64,000 nucleotides of DNA. It comes from Pseudomonadales bacterium (GTDB taxonomy: Bacteria > Pseudomonadota > Gammaproteobacteria > Pseudomonadales > Ketobacteraceae). A program made the translations under genes and the position numbers. The notes under the pieces are model-generated. The model saw nothing but the letters and a program-made list of their open reading frames with translations, made no database searches and had not been told where the DNA came from. This document shows positions 51,588 through 59,939 of this stretch, one piece after another. The stretch is from NCBI GenBank assembly GCA_002701845.1, contig NZXG01000056.1:1-64000 (forward strand). Reading direction: 5' to 3'. The stretch's first letter is position 1; the number at the start of each line of letters is the position of its first letter.

Positions 51588-52040
51588 GGTGTGTGTTTCC
51601 CGAAAGGTGGTGGGTTATCGCTCGGGAATTACCCACCACAAATCCTGTTTTGGAGGAAAATCGACCTTAGCACAAGCACTAATTCGGGAATTACCCACTT
51701 AGCAGGAATATGTTGGCAAAATTACAACTATTTCTAGATGCTTTGTTGCAATTTATTCACTATAAATATAGTGGTTCGGGAATTACCCACCTTTAGAAAA
51801 TGATTTATTCAGACTTAGAATAAAAGGGAAGGGAATTTCGGGAAACACACACTTCTCTTCGGGAAACACACACCATTATTTCGGGAATTACCCACTCAAA
51901 TTTCGGGAAACACACACCCATTGATTTCATAACCCAATATTTTTCAGATGGTTATGAGAGAATAAAATCTCGTAATACTAATTCTAACCCTTTACTATTA
52001 ATTCATTATTAATATTATACTCTTCGATCCTGTGGATAAG
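51588..52040. other. oriV with two iteron types and a DnaA box
   Basis: TCGGGAATTACCCAC at 51622, 51684, 51776 and 51881; TCGGGAAACACACAC at 51838, 51859 and 51903, plus an inverted copy at 51588-51603. The last four direct copies are spaced 21, 22 and 22. An AT-rich block (51950-52020) follows and then a perfect DnaA box TGTGGATAA at 52031-52039. Classic theta-replication origin next to repA. Confidence 0.85.
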
Positions 52041-52809
52041 TTTTTAATCCATCCAAATAATTTATCCGTTGCACTAATGAATTTATAAAAGGAATCGCTC
52101 ACGCGATACAACAATAAATTTGATCCTGCGGATCGCTCCTAACCTTGCGTCGCTATGCTCCTTCCCCTGTACTTCGTACAGCCCTAAAATGCGTTCGTTT
52201 TACTTAAATGTAAAACTCACACGTTGCTATCTCCTTTGAAATCGTTGATAGGTCTTTTATTTAACTATCCTGTTGAATCCGTTTATATAACAGTGGGTTT
52301 AGCAAGAACGGAACTGTCGCGAGAGAGTGATCCCCATAATCGCCCTAGCAAGACGATAGAGCGTGATAACTTAATTTATGTAGATGTGTGCGGATTTTTT
52401 AGTTTCGTTAATCCTGAGCGAGATATGGCGCTTTTCTGTGGCGTTATTTAATGGATTGAAGATCGATGTTTGGTTCCTGCTGATTTGTGAGTGCGTGTTT
52501 TGTTGAATTTAAAAGCCATTGCCTCCTTTCATATTCGTTAGAGCAGCCGTTTTCTCATCACTGTTTTATATCTCCGGCCCTGTTTCATGAACCCTAACTC
52601 GGACTGCTAAGGAAACAACCACTTTCTTGAGGCGGTAAGTTTTGACGGGAAAACGCCGCGCCGGAGCCTTGCCTTTCCTTCGTGTCACTAAGCCAACAAA
52701 GCAGTTGCATCCTTATCAGGTCGATAAATCTCCCAAGTTATTCGGGTTCAACAGGGCGGAGATAACCGCGCTGGAAAACCTAAACGAATTTAATTGAAGG
52801 AGTCCTATC
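52041..52809. other. Long gene-poor region after oriV
   Basis: No convincing gene. A small hairpin CTGTAC-TTC-GTACAG lies at 52167-52181, and TTTTAC/GTAAAA at 52199-52216. A 75-codon open frame at 52224 has a TTG start without ribosome site. The stretch 52560-52800 is GC-richer and ends in TTGAAGGAGTCCTATC, the ribosome site of the next gene; it may be a long leader. Confidence 0.45.
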
Positions 52810-53034
52810 ATGGCTAAAACAAACGCAAAACAAAAAGCATCTACCAACAACAACCCGGTGTATTTTGACATTATCATCTGGGAAACCCGTGATAACGCAC
52901 AAGGTAAAAAGAATATCCCGCACAAAGTCGGATTTGCGACGCAACTCGATAACGGCAATCTCGCTTGCAAACTCATTGATGGCATTTCGTTATCGGGCAA
53001 GTTCACCATCGCTTCTCAGAATTATGAGAGCTAA
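52810..53034 (+). CDS. Hypothetical protein, 74 aa
   Basis: Strong AAGGAG ribosome site. Basic start MAKTNAKQKASTNNNPVYFDIIIW, then ETRDNAQGKKNIPHKVGFATQLDNGNLACKLIDGISLSGKFTIASQNYES, which looks like a single small beta domain. Plasmid-associated small proteins of this look exist, but I cannot name it. Preceded by a long untranslated region, unusual for a hypothetical gene and suggestive of regulation. Confidence 0.65.
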   Translation: MAKTNAKQKASTNNNPVYFDIIIWETRDNAQGKKNIPHKVGFATQLDNGNLACKLIDGISLSGKFTIASQNYES

Positions 53035-53110
53035 CCCCAGCAGCATAGCGGCAGTGATTTACTGCCGCTATGCCTCCTAATCTGACTAAATAAACATAGG
53101 AATAACTATC

Positions 53111-53205
53111 ATGGAACACAATATCGAATTGCAAGCGACATCGGTATGGAGCTGAAAGACGCTTACGTTAACACTACCCGTGAGCGCTTGGATCATGTGA
53201 ATTAG
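53111..53205 (+). pseudogene. Frame-split small ORF
   Basis: ATG 53111 opens MEHNIELQATSVWS and stops at 53153; a second frame starting inside it, ATG 53146, gives MELKDAYVNTTRERLDHVN to 53205. A one-base change would join them into one about 31-residue peptide. Either a decayed gene or two tiny overlapping ones. Confidence 0.3.
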
Positions 53206-53365
53206 CCTGATCGAGAGAGCCGGATCTGCGGCTCTCCCTTTTTCTTATGATCTCGCGCTGCCTGGCTTCGAGCGCTTCCTTGAGAGCCTTGTGGTCATTG
53301 ATGAGGTGAAGCAGGCCAAGCCGTGCCAGACGCATTTCAGTGGACATAGGGGTATGATAGCCCAT
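53174..53365 (-). CDS. Small basic protein, 63 aa
   Basis: Helical and basic: MSTEMRLARLGLLHLINDHKALKEALEARQREIIRKRESRRSGSLDQANSHDPSAHG after a six-residue lead. No ribosome site of good quality. Divergent from the next gene. It resembles small phage-type proteins only in composition. Confidence 0.4.
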   Translation of the reverse strand: MGYHTPMSTEMRLARLGLLHLINDHKALKEALEARQREIIRKRESRRSGSLDQANSHDPSAHG

Positions 53366-53376
53366 AGCGGAGGTGC

Positions 53377-53589
53377 ATGATGAAGCTACATTTGGTCACA
53401 GATAACCCTGAGCTACCCAGCTATGAGGATGAGCTGCAACAGCTCAAAGACCATTACCACGATTATGACCCAGAAGAGTGGGATGCCCAATATGAACGGC
53501 TCACGGAAATCGCCGTGTTGGAAGACCAGCTCTGTGCTAGGCGCAAGGAGCAAATCAGAAAGCGGACTTCTTATTGCTCGCTGCCGTAG
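53377..53589 (+). CDS. Small acidic protein, 70 aa
   Basis: GGAGGTGC before tandem ATGs. MMKLHLVTDNPELPSYEDELQQLKDHYHDYDPEEWDAQYERLTEIAVLEDQLCARRKEQIRKR: an acidic helical protein with a basic tail. Divergent from a 63-aa gene, 11 bases apart, and convergent with the immunity-like gene, overlapping it by 19 bases. Function unknown. Confidence 0.55.
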   Translation: MMKLHLVTDNPELPSYEDELQQLKDHYHDYDPEEWDAQYERLTEIAVLEDQLCARRKEQIRKRTSYCSLP

Positions 53590-54152
53590 CCTTCACCAAT
53601 CGGATTACTGACATCAGGATGGAAGGTGACGCCGGTTAGTCCTGCATCCTCACATGCCTGTTTAACTTCCTCTGAGCAGAAGATGCCTTTGTAGGTGTCC
53701 AGCTCCGTTTTAAAAATCGGGGCATCCTTTAGCTTCTCCTGCATAAAACCAAAATGTTCAAGATTGCCATGCTGGTCATGGGTTGTCAGTTTTGGATCGA
53801 CAGCATCACATTGCTCTGCCGTGATTAGGGGGTTAAAGAGATAGCCTTCACCACCCTCATAGGTGACGGGTAAAAACTCACCACTTGCTGAAAGTAGGTC
53901 TTTGAGCGCGCTATAGGCTTTTTCAGAGAGAAACAGTCTGCCGAAATTCTCTGATATGTCAGGCATCGCTTTGGCTTTGCTCCCTGTGCAGGGGCTAAAG
54001 TCGATACGGAGCGTTTGCCATACCGCCAGATAGGGTTTCGGTTCGGCATTAAAAGCGAAAGTACCATGCTGCTCACCGAGCTTGGTCATGGCTTCGACCG
54101 GAGGCACGGAGTGCATCAGGTAAGCTTCATTATGGTGGATACGATAAATCAT
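53571..54152 (-). CDS. DUF1629/Imm-like protein, candidate immunity
   Basis: 193 residues. The block GRLFLSEKAYSALKDLLSASGEFLPVTYEGGEGYLFNPLITAEQCDAVDPKLT... and the ending FKTELDTYKGIFCSEEVKQACEDAGLTGVTF follow the layout of the DUF1629 family (F-S-----L-----GEFLPV...YLF-PL...D-D...IFCSE--K...-L-G--F). DUF1629 proteins are common immunity partners of AHH/HNH toxins. It overlaps the upstream nuclease-like gene by ATGA, as toxin-immunity pairs do. Confidence 0.65.
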   Translation of the reverse strand: MIYRIHHNEAYLMHSVPPVEAMTKLGEQHGTFAFNAEPKPYLAVWQTLRIDFSPCTGSKAKAMPDISENFGRLFLSEKAYSALKDLLSASGEFLPVTYEGGEGYLFNPLITAEQCDAVDPKLTTHDQHGNLEHFGFMQEKLKDAPIFKTELDTYKGIFCSEEVKQACEDAGLTGVTFHPDVSNPIGEGYGSEQ

Positions 54153-54727
54153 GGTAATTGGTCTGCCCTTAACATCACATAGCTTGGAAAGGTGCTGGTT
54201 TCCAGTTTAAACCGTATATCTCTGAGCGTCTGCGCCAATGTTCGGTCATCTTTGATGCGGGTTTGGTCAATTAATGTACCCAACCAACGATAGTAGCCGT
54301 TCCGGTGTATCCGGCTGTGGGGTACGGCTTTGCTTAAATGACGGGGCATTTTGGGCTTGGCTGCTGTGTTATGCGGTAGCCAAGCCCCATTTAGGGGGAA
54401 GTCTACCCGCATTTTGACCCACGCCATGATGCCGCGCATCGGTACAGCTCGCGGGTCTTTACCGGCGATGATGGCATGACAGTCACAATGCTGGCTTGGG
54501 CGCGGATCACCATTCGCCGCCATGTGGCGAGCTAATCTGGAGGAATCATGGGCTTCATTAATGAGCTGTTCAAAGGTCATTCCGCGACCTTCAGCTTCAT
54601 AAGCGATCAATCCCTGCTGTATCTGGGAAACGACCTTGAGGTGGTTCCAGTCGAGTAGCGAGGGCTTGTCTTTCTTGGCGAAATTATTGATAGCATGATT
54701 AACCACATGCTCATGCGGCAGCGTCAT
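54149..54727 (-). CDS. AHH-type nuclease, candidate toxin
   Basis: 192 residues, AAGGAG before ATG 54727. C-terminal half: CDCHAIIAGKDPRAVPMRGIMAWVKMRVDFPLNGAWLPHNTAAKPKMPRHLSKAVPHSRIHRNGYYRWLGTLI, matching AHH (HNH/EndoVII) nucleases: His, then D-P-R-A---R-I----I----N-AWLP, then HR--Y--W. The classic AHH pair reads CHA here, so the second His is replaced and activity needs testing. N-terminal helices. No secretion domain, so it works inside the cell, e.g. as an addiction toxin. Confidence 0.65.
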   Translation of the reverse strand: MTLPHEHVVNHAINNFAKKDKPSLLDWNHLKVVSQIQQGLIAYEAEGRGMTFEQLINEAHDSSRLARHMAANGDPRPSQHCDCHAIIAGKDPRAVPMRGIMAWVKMRVDFPLNGAWLPHNTAAKPKMPRHLSKAVPHSRIHRNGYYRWLGTLIDQTRIKDDRTLAQTLRDIRFKLETSTFPSYVMLRADQLP

Positions 54728-54976
54728 AGATGCTCCTTGTGGTAAATAGGGGGATCAAAAGGCGGCTATTATGCCCGAACTTAACATGGCGCTCTATGCG
54801 ATAGGGTGACAGGTAGCAGATTGCGCGAATTCGATTCCGAAAGTCGGACTTGAACTGAGTGGAAGAAGCTCGATACAATCGTGGTGCCTGGGGCGGTCAC
54901 GCTCTAGGCTCAGCCCGCGCGTATAGAGTGCGTATGTGGGTTTCCTATCTCTTTGTTTTGCTTGGAATTTCGTGTG
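54728..54976. other. Gene-free right end of element
   Basis: About 250 bases with no gene I can support. TTCGATTCCG at about 54829-54838 matches the T-arm of tRNA-Leu, possibly an old att fragment. Promoter of the toxin pair must lie in the first part. Confidence 0.4.
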
Positions 54977-54994
54977 CCGGCCCCGGGCACCACT
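54977..54994 (+). repeat. attR, 18-bp core
   Basis: Exact copy of CCGGCCCCGGGCACCACT at 8671-8688, in the same orientation. GC-rich chromosome resumes immediately after it. Confidence 0.9.
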
Positions 54995-55050
54995 TCAGTT
55001 TCCCAGGCTGCATGATTTTCACGGTGCTCATGCAATCCCTTATGCGCCGC

Positions 55051-56169
55051 TTATCCCTCTTTGCTCAACTCGCGTTTCAATGCCCGTAATTCCTGATGAA
55101 TCGGTTCCGGCAGGTGTTCCCCACTGGAGCCTCCGTAGTAGAAATACAGATGGTTTTCATATTCATTCAGGCAGCGGTTGGCATAGGGGGCTTGGTTGCG
55201 ACGGATACACTCTTTCAGGTACAGATTGGCCAGGGCGGCGTCCAGCTGATCCCCCAGGGTGCGTTCCAGAATCGCCAGCAGGTAGAGAGCCCGGGAGACC
55301 TGGTCCGGTGCCAGGTCCCGCCGCAGCCATTGATGTAACTGGCGGCGCCAGAGCAGGGCCTTGGGCCGGTTCTCTTCATTAAATATGAATTCGTGTTCCA
55401 GGGTGAAATTCTCATTAAACGTGGCGAAGATAGCCGCTTCCAACTGGGCCAGATCGTGGGGAGAAAACGCCAGGGATTTCAATCCCTGTTGCCATTGTTT
55501 CAGCGTCTCCCGGGTGGCCAGGGTAAAACCTGCTTTGTCCTCAAGCTCGTCCAGCATTTGTTGGGCGGGACGCGGGGAGTCGGCGGTGATGATGGCAATA
55601 TTCAGTAATCGCTCCAGGGTTTTATTGGCCTGGATCTGGGATTTTTGCACCGCAGGCTGTTGCAGATGGCGCAGGTAGGCTTCCCGGGCGCCACTGTAGT
55701 TGCGCAGATAATAATTGAACTCCGCAAAGCTGAAATCGTTGGCAAACAGTTTACGGTCCATGGTCTGCACCATGGAGGCCTGCTGACCGTCCTGAATATG
55801 GCAACTGCTGCACAGGGCGGGAACCCCGGAAAGCAGAAACTGCGAAGTGGCGTAAGCGCCACTCTGGTAAAGGTCGCGGGCCTGTTGGAGGGTTTGCAGC
55901 AAGCTTTGCTGGGACAATTCCAGGGTGACCGCATGACGTTCAAGTAGGTCCGGTGTGGTCTCCATCAACTGGATAAGCCGCGTCAGCCGTTGCTGAATGG
56001 GTTCCCGGTTCTGCGGATTCTGAAAGGCCTGGTCGTCATATATATAAGGTAACAGGGCGTTCAGCTCCTGGGAGGCTTTGCGCATTTCCAGGTTGAGCTC
56101 CGCAGCCAGCACAGGACTGACGCAGGCCAAGCCCAGCATAAAAAACCAAGATAGAACCACCGGTCGCAT
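55051..56169 (-). CDS. Secreted CxxCH protein (c-type haem candidate)
   Basis: 372 residues from ATG 56169 (AAAGGTGG upstream). Signal peptide MRPVVLSWFFMLGLACVSPVLAAELN. One haem-binding CSSCH near residue 121 and an otherwise helical, TPR-like body (e.g. NYYLRNYSGAREAYLRHLQQPAV, QVSRALYLLAILERTLGDQLDAALANLYLKECIR). Likely a periplasmic monohaem protein. Divergent from the cNMP-binding gene. Confidence 0.7.
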   Translation of the reverse strand: MRPVVLSWFFMLGLACVSPVLAAELNLEMRKASQELNALLPYIYDDQAFQNPQNREPIQQRLTRLIQLMETTPDLLERHAVTLELSQQSLLQTLQQARDLYQSGAYATSQFLLSGVPALCSSCHIQDGQQASMVQTMDRKLFANDFSFAEFNYYLRNYSGAREAYLRHLQQPAVQKSQIQANKTLERLLNIAIITADSPRPAQQMLDELEDKAGFTLATRETLKQWQQGLKSLAFSPHDLAQLEAAIFATFNENFTLEHEFIFNEENRPKALLWRRQLHQWLRRDLAPDQVSRALYLLAILERTLGDQLDAALANLYLKECIRRNQAPYANRCLNEYENHLYFYYGGSSGEHLPEPIHQELRALKRELSKEG

Positions 56170-56356
56170 CAATACCACCTTTCATTTGAACATTTATTGT
56201 ACTTGCTTTGGGCATAGGATACTCAGCGAAGGCGGCTGCTGGCTAGGCACTGACATCAATGTTTCGTGTCATAGGCCGAAATATCCTATAGTTACCCTGG
56301 ATACTCAAAATATCCCTGGTACGCAAGTTACCTCAGGTACTCACGAGGATGTGACC

Positions 56357-56857
56357 ATGAGAGCAACCGGGTTGGAAAGGGTGCACATGCTGCAGAACGT
56401 TCCCACCTTCGGCGGCATCAATGAACGGACCCTGTCGTTTCTGCTGGAGCAGTCCCTTACGACGGAGCAACAGGCCGGGGATGTGATTTTCCGGGAGGGC
56501 GACTACACCACTTCCATGTTCGTTATTGAACACGGGGAAGTGGCCATTTACAAGCAAAAAGGCGGTGAAGACTGTCTGATGGTGGTGTTGGGGGAGGGGG
56601 ACTGTCTGGGAGAAATGGCACTGTTTGATTATATGCCCCGCAGTGCGTCCGCCGTGGCTCACACCGATTGCCGCCTGATTGAGATCACTTCCAAGAACCT
56701 TTATCAGATTTATCAGCAGGATATGGAGCAGTTCACCCTGATTCAGATGAATCTGGGGCGGGAAATAGCCCGCCGCTTGCGCAAGGCTGATGAACTCTGT
56801 GTAAAATGTCCTTTGCGGGATGATGTGGAGGTAAAAACCTTCCGTCGCATGCAATAA
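56357..56857 (+). CDS. Cyclic-nucleotide-binding effector without HTH
   Basis: 166 residues from ATG 56357 (GAGG upstream). A Crp-type beta-roll: QSLTTEQQAGDVIFREGDYTTSMFVIEHGEVAIYKQKG, then GEGDCLGEMALFDYMPRSASAVAHTDCRLIEI, with the phosphate-binding GEMALF-R-A. The C-helix ends CVKCPLRD and there is no helix-turn-helix, so it cannot be a normal Crp. A regulatory subunit that senses cAMP is likely. Before the element inserted, it lay close to the cyclase gene. Confidence 0.78.
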   Translation: MRATGLERVHMLQNVPTFGGINERTLSFLLEQSLTTEQQAGDVIFREGDYTTSMFVIEHGEVAIYKQKGGEDCLMVVLGEGDCLGEMALFDYMPRSASAVAHTDCRLIEITSKNLYQIYQQDMEQFTLIQMNLGREIARRLRKADELCVKCPLRDDVEVKTFRRMQ

Positions 56858-56903
56858 CCACCACTACCCGGAACAATAACAAGAAGACGCGAGGAAATCG
56901 GGG

Positions 56904-57671
56904 ATGGATGACGTGAACAATGAAAAGCAGCCCGGCAAAACCCTGGTGGCCCCCAGCCGCCGACTGGAATGGTCAGCACCTTTCCACTGGTTGCGGCAGG
57001 GCTGGGGGGATTACCGCCGGGCCCGGCGCATCAGCATCTGTTACGGCCTGTTTTTTGCCGTGGGCGGCGTCATCCTCTCACTGTTGGTTGCGCTTTACAC
57101 CAGTACCATCTTTCTGTTCAGCATGGGTGTGCTGTTCGTGATACTGGGGCCGTTACTGGCCTTTGGTTTGTACGATATCCCCCGCCAACTGGAGCAGGGT
57201 GAAACCCCCACGCTTCGGCATTCGATGTGGCAGATTCGCCACAGCGCACCCAATCAATGGATTTTTGTGGTGGTGATGCTGGTGATTGCACTGATCTGGA
57301 TGCGTGCGGCCACCATTATCCACGTGTTCTACCCTCAGGGGGCGGAACCGGCGCTGGAAGAATTAGTGACGTTCTTCGCGGTGGGTTGTTCGGTGGGAGC
57401 GCTGTTTCTTGGGTTGGTATTTGGTATCAGCGCATTTTCTCTGCCCATGATGGTGGACCGGCGGGTGGATGCCATATCCGCATCGCTGTCCAGTCTGAAC
57501 GCGGTGCTCAATAACACCGGCGTCTGTATTCTCTGGGGCGGCCTGATTTTTCTGCTGGTGTTGTTCGGATTTGCCACCGGTTTTCTGGGCCTGATATTGG
57601 TACTGCCCCTGATAGGTTACGCGACCTGGCATGCCTATGAGGATGTGATGCAGTCAGAACCCGATGGATGA
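56904..57671 (+). CDS. DUF2189-family membrane protein
   Basis: 255 residues, about six transmembrane segments in two clusters. The start APFHWLRQGWGDYRRARRISICYGLFFAVGG is the typical DUF2189 opening (W---G--DF---P--S--YG--F). C-terminal SAFSLPMMVDRRVDAISASLSSLNAVLNN then two helices and HAYEDVM, also typical. Function unknown; often near respiration or stress genes. Confidence 0.8.
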   Translation: MDDVNNEKQPGKTLVAPSRRLEWSAPFHWLRQGWGDYRRARRISICYGLFFAVGGVILSLLVALYTSTIFLFSMGVLFVILGPLLAFGLYDIPRQLEQGETPTLRHSMWQIRHSAPNQWIFVVVMLVIALIWMRAATIIHVFYPQGAEPALEELVTFFAVGCSVGALFLGLVFGISAFSLPMMVDRRVDAISASLSSLNAVLNNTGVCILWGGLIFLLVLFGFATGFLGLILVLPLIGYATWHAYEDVMQSEPDG

Positions 57672-57680
57672 ACGCGGATT

Positions 57681-58427
57681 TTAACGCTGTGCGGCGGGCC
57701 GTTGTGCCGCCAGCATATAATTGACCCGATGACTCTTGGTTAGCCGGTAGCGGCGGTTGAATGGATTGAGTGCGACGCCACTGCTCCAGACAGTGGCCAG
57801 GCCCTGTTGCTGTAACAACTGGGTGAGTTCCTCCGGGCGCACGAATTTGTGCCATTGGTGAGTCCCTTTGGGTAGTAGCCGGAGTACATACTCAGCGCCA
57901 AGGATTGCAAACACATAGCTTTTGCAAGTGCGGTTGATGGTGGACAAAAACTGGGTGCCGCCAGGTTTCAACCGCTCACAGCTGGCTTGCATAAAGGCTT
58001 CCAGGTTGGCCACGTGTTCCACCACCTCCAGATTGAAAACCAGATCGAACTGCCCGTTGAGTTCACCGACTTCCGTTTGCAGATAACGAATCTCCAGTTG
58101 CTCGGATTCAGCGTGCTGCCGGGCAATAGCAATATTGTTGGCGGCGGGATCGACGCCGGTGACCCGGGCCCCCAACCGGGCCAGTGATTCTGAAAGAATG
58201 CCGCCGCCACAGCCGATATCCAGCACATCCAGGCCCTGCAGGGGTTGAGAACTGTCACCGGCAATGACACCGCTATCACGCAAGACCTGCTCAATGACCC
58301 GTACCCGAAACCGGTTCAACAAATGCAGCGGCCACATGGGTCCGTCCGGGTCCCACCAGGTGGCGGCCAGCCGGTTAAATCGTTGCAGTTCGTCGGCATC
58401 GGTGGTGGTTTGGGGCGCGGCTTTCAT
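57681..58427 (-). CDS. ubiG: UbiG ubiquinone O-methyltransferase
   Basis: 248 residues. FNRLAATWWDPDGPMWPLHLLNRFRVRVI is the UbiG opening; SAM motif LDVLDIGCGGGILSESLARLGARVTGVD; the NRT-KSY-FAI-GAEYVLRLLPKGTHQWHKF block near residue 165 is diagnostic. Performs both O-methylations in ubiquinone synthesis. Overlaps ppnN by 4 bases. Confidence 0.92.
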   Translation of the reverse strand: MKAAPQTTTDADELQRFNRLAATWWDPDGPMWPLHLLNRFRVRVIEQVLRDSGVIAGDSSQPLQGLDVLDIGCGGGILSESLARLGARVTGVDPAANNIAIARQHAESEQLEIRYLQTEVGELNGQFDLVFNLEVVEHVANLEAFMQASCERLKPGGTQFLSTINRTCKSYVFAILGAEYVLRLLPKGTHQWHKFVRPEELTQLLQQQGLATVWSSGVALNPFNRRYRLTKSHRVNYMLAAQRPAAQR

Positions 58428-59794
58428 CGCACCACCCGATAGCAGGGATTGTAGGTGCCGGAGCCGATTTTCATCCGGTTCTGCTGGACGAAAGTCTGTA
58501 ACAGCATATCCATCGCCGACATAATTTCGGTATCCCCCTGGAGCTCAAACGGCCCCCGTTGCATGATCCGGGCGATGCCCTGCTCCTTGACGTTACCGGC
58601 CACGATGCCGGAAAAGGCCCGTCGCAGATTGGCGGCCAGCAGATGAATAGGCTGGTTCTTGCTGAGATTCAACGTCGCCATGGATTCATGGGTGGGTTCA
58701 AAAGGCGCCTGCATATCCTTTGGAATATTCAATTTCCAGTTGAAATAGAAAGCATCTTTGGCCCGCCGGCGATAATTCAACACCTGATCACACCCCTTGC
58801 GTACGGCTCTTGCCACTTCCGCGCACTCGCCGTTGATGACTTGATACTTTGATTGTGCCTCGGGGCCCAGGGTGGCGGCGATGAATTCGTTGATCATGTC
58901 GAAATACTGTCTGCTTTCAGCAGAAGCGGCAAAGATCAGGGGAAACGGGATGCGGCGATTACTGGGGTGCAGCAGTATCCCCAGAATATACAGAATTTCT
59001 TCGGCCGTACCCACGCCACCGGGGAACACAATCACGGCATGGGCCATGCGCACAAAGGCTTCCAGCCGCTTTTCGATATCCGGCATGATCACCAGTTCGT
59101 TGACGATGGGGTTGGGGGATTCGGCGGCGATAATTCCGGGTTCGGTGATGCCAATGTAACGCCGGTTCTGAATATGTTGCTTGGCGTGGCCGATGGTAGC
59201 GCCTTTCATGGGGCCTTTCATGGCCCCGGGGCCGCAACCGGTGATGATGTTCATGTCCCGCAACCCCAGCTGGTAGCCGGTTTCCTTGGTGAAGTCGTAT
59301 TCCTCCCGGCTGATGGAGTGACCGCCCCAGCACACCACCAGGGGGTTGGTATCCCCCTTGCGCACCAGATTGGCATTACGCAGTATATGAAATACGGCGT
59401 CGGTAATGCCCACCTGGGTGTCGAGTCGAAACCGTTGGGAATTACGAATTTCGTTGGTGATGTACACCACATCCCGCAGTACCGAGAACAGTTGCTCGCG
59501 AATACCCCGGATCATTTTGCCGTCCACAAAAGCCGAAGCCGGGGCATTGGACAGTTGCAGTTTGATACCCCGGGCCTGGCGAATAAAGCGGATCTCAAAG
59601 TCAGCGTACTGTTCCAGAATTTCGCTGGTGTTGTCGTTGTTATTGCCGGTGTTGAGTACTGCCAGGGCACAGCGCCGGAAGGTTTTGAACAGTTCGGCAT
59701 CGGTTTGATTCACCAGGGCACGAACCTCGGTGGGGGAGAGCAACTCCAGGGCAGCTTCCGGAGAAACGGTTGTACTGGCAACTTTATCTGGCAT
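58424..59794 (-). CDS. ppnN: Pyrimidine/purine nucleotide 5'-monophosphate nucleosidase (LOG)
   Basis: 456 residues from ATG 59794, matching E. coli PpnN (YgdH) length. LOG motif FPGGVGTAEEILYILGIL, substrate loop VCWGGHSISREEYDF and CGPGAMKGPMKGATIGHAKQ; the N-terminal helical domain (LFKTFRRCALAVLNTGN) and C-terminal ADLRRAFSGIVAGNVKEQGI are PpnN-specific. Splits nucleoside monophosphates to base and ribose-5-phosphate. A TTG-like upstream start is less likely. Confidence 0.92.
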   Translation of the reverse strand: MPDKVASTTVSPEAALELLSPTEVRALVNQTDAELFKTFRRCALAVLNTGNNNDNTSEILEQYADFEIRFIRQARGIKLQLSNAPASAFVDGKMIRGIREQLFSVLRDVVYITNEIRNSQRFRLDTQVGITDAVFHILRNANLVRKGDTNPLVVCWGGHSISREEYDFTKETGYQLGLRDMNIITGCGPGAMKGPMKGATIGHAKQHIQNRRYIGITEPGIIAAESPNPIVNELVIMPDIEKRLEAFVRMAHAVIVFPGGVGTAEEILYILGILLHPSNRRIPFPLIFAASAESRQYFDMINEFIAATLGPEAQSKYQVINGECAEVARAVRKGCDQVLNYRRRAKDAFYFNWKLNIPKDMQAPFEPTHESMATLNLSKNQPIHLLAANLRRAFSGIVAGNVKEQGIARIMQRGPFELQGDTEIMSAMDMLLQTFVQQNRMKIGSGTYNPCYRVVR

Positions 59795-59939
59795 AAAGTG
59801 TTGGCATCCTTGAACAGCGGCCTGGCGCCGCATGGGTGAAATAAATCTTTAATTATCTTAGGATTATGACATCCGGTTTCGTTAACTATAGCATTTCGAA
59901 ACCACTATTTCCGTGACCAGTGAAGAGGTAACAGGGCCG

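Larger units (their letters stand above)
8671..54994. mobile_element. Integrated mobilisable plasmid-like element (about 46 kb)
   Basis: Bounded by the 18-bp att repeats at tRNA-Leu(UAA) and at 54977-54994, with base composition clearly lower in GC than both flanks. Inside are an integrase, a MobF relaxase with an oriT candidate, a split coupling ATPase, a repA-parA replicon with iterons, a second Rep-like gene, SOS polymerase genes, several defence genes and surface-protein cargo. No VirB/Tra channel proteins are present, so transfer would need a helper. I class it as an integrative mobilisable element derived from a plasmid. The two replication modules suggest a composite history. Confidence 0.88.

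Noticed and set aside
52224-52451. 75-codon open frame after oriV
   Set aside because: TTG start, no Shine-Dalgarno, no recognisable protein pattern.
54829-54838. Second tRNA fragment at the right end
   Set aside because: Only 10 bases match the T-arm, which is a common motif; too short to call a tandem attachment site.
8671-54994. CRISPR array or cas genes
   Set aside because: The regular repeats found (iterons, 22-bp array) lack unique spacers of constant length, and no Cas protein is present.
8671-54994. Self-transmissible ICE
   Set aside because: Relaxase and coupling ATPase are present, but I see no VirB4, VirB6, VirB8-10 or pilin-like protein.
58853-59839. 328-codon plus-strand open frame
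   Set aside because: Exactly antisense to ppnN; composition (many Gly, His, Gln) is that of a shadow frame in GC-rich DNA.
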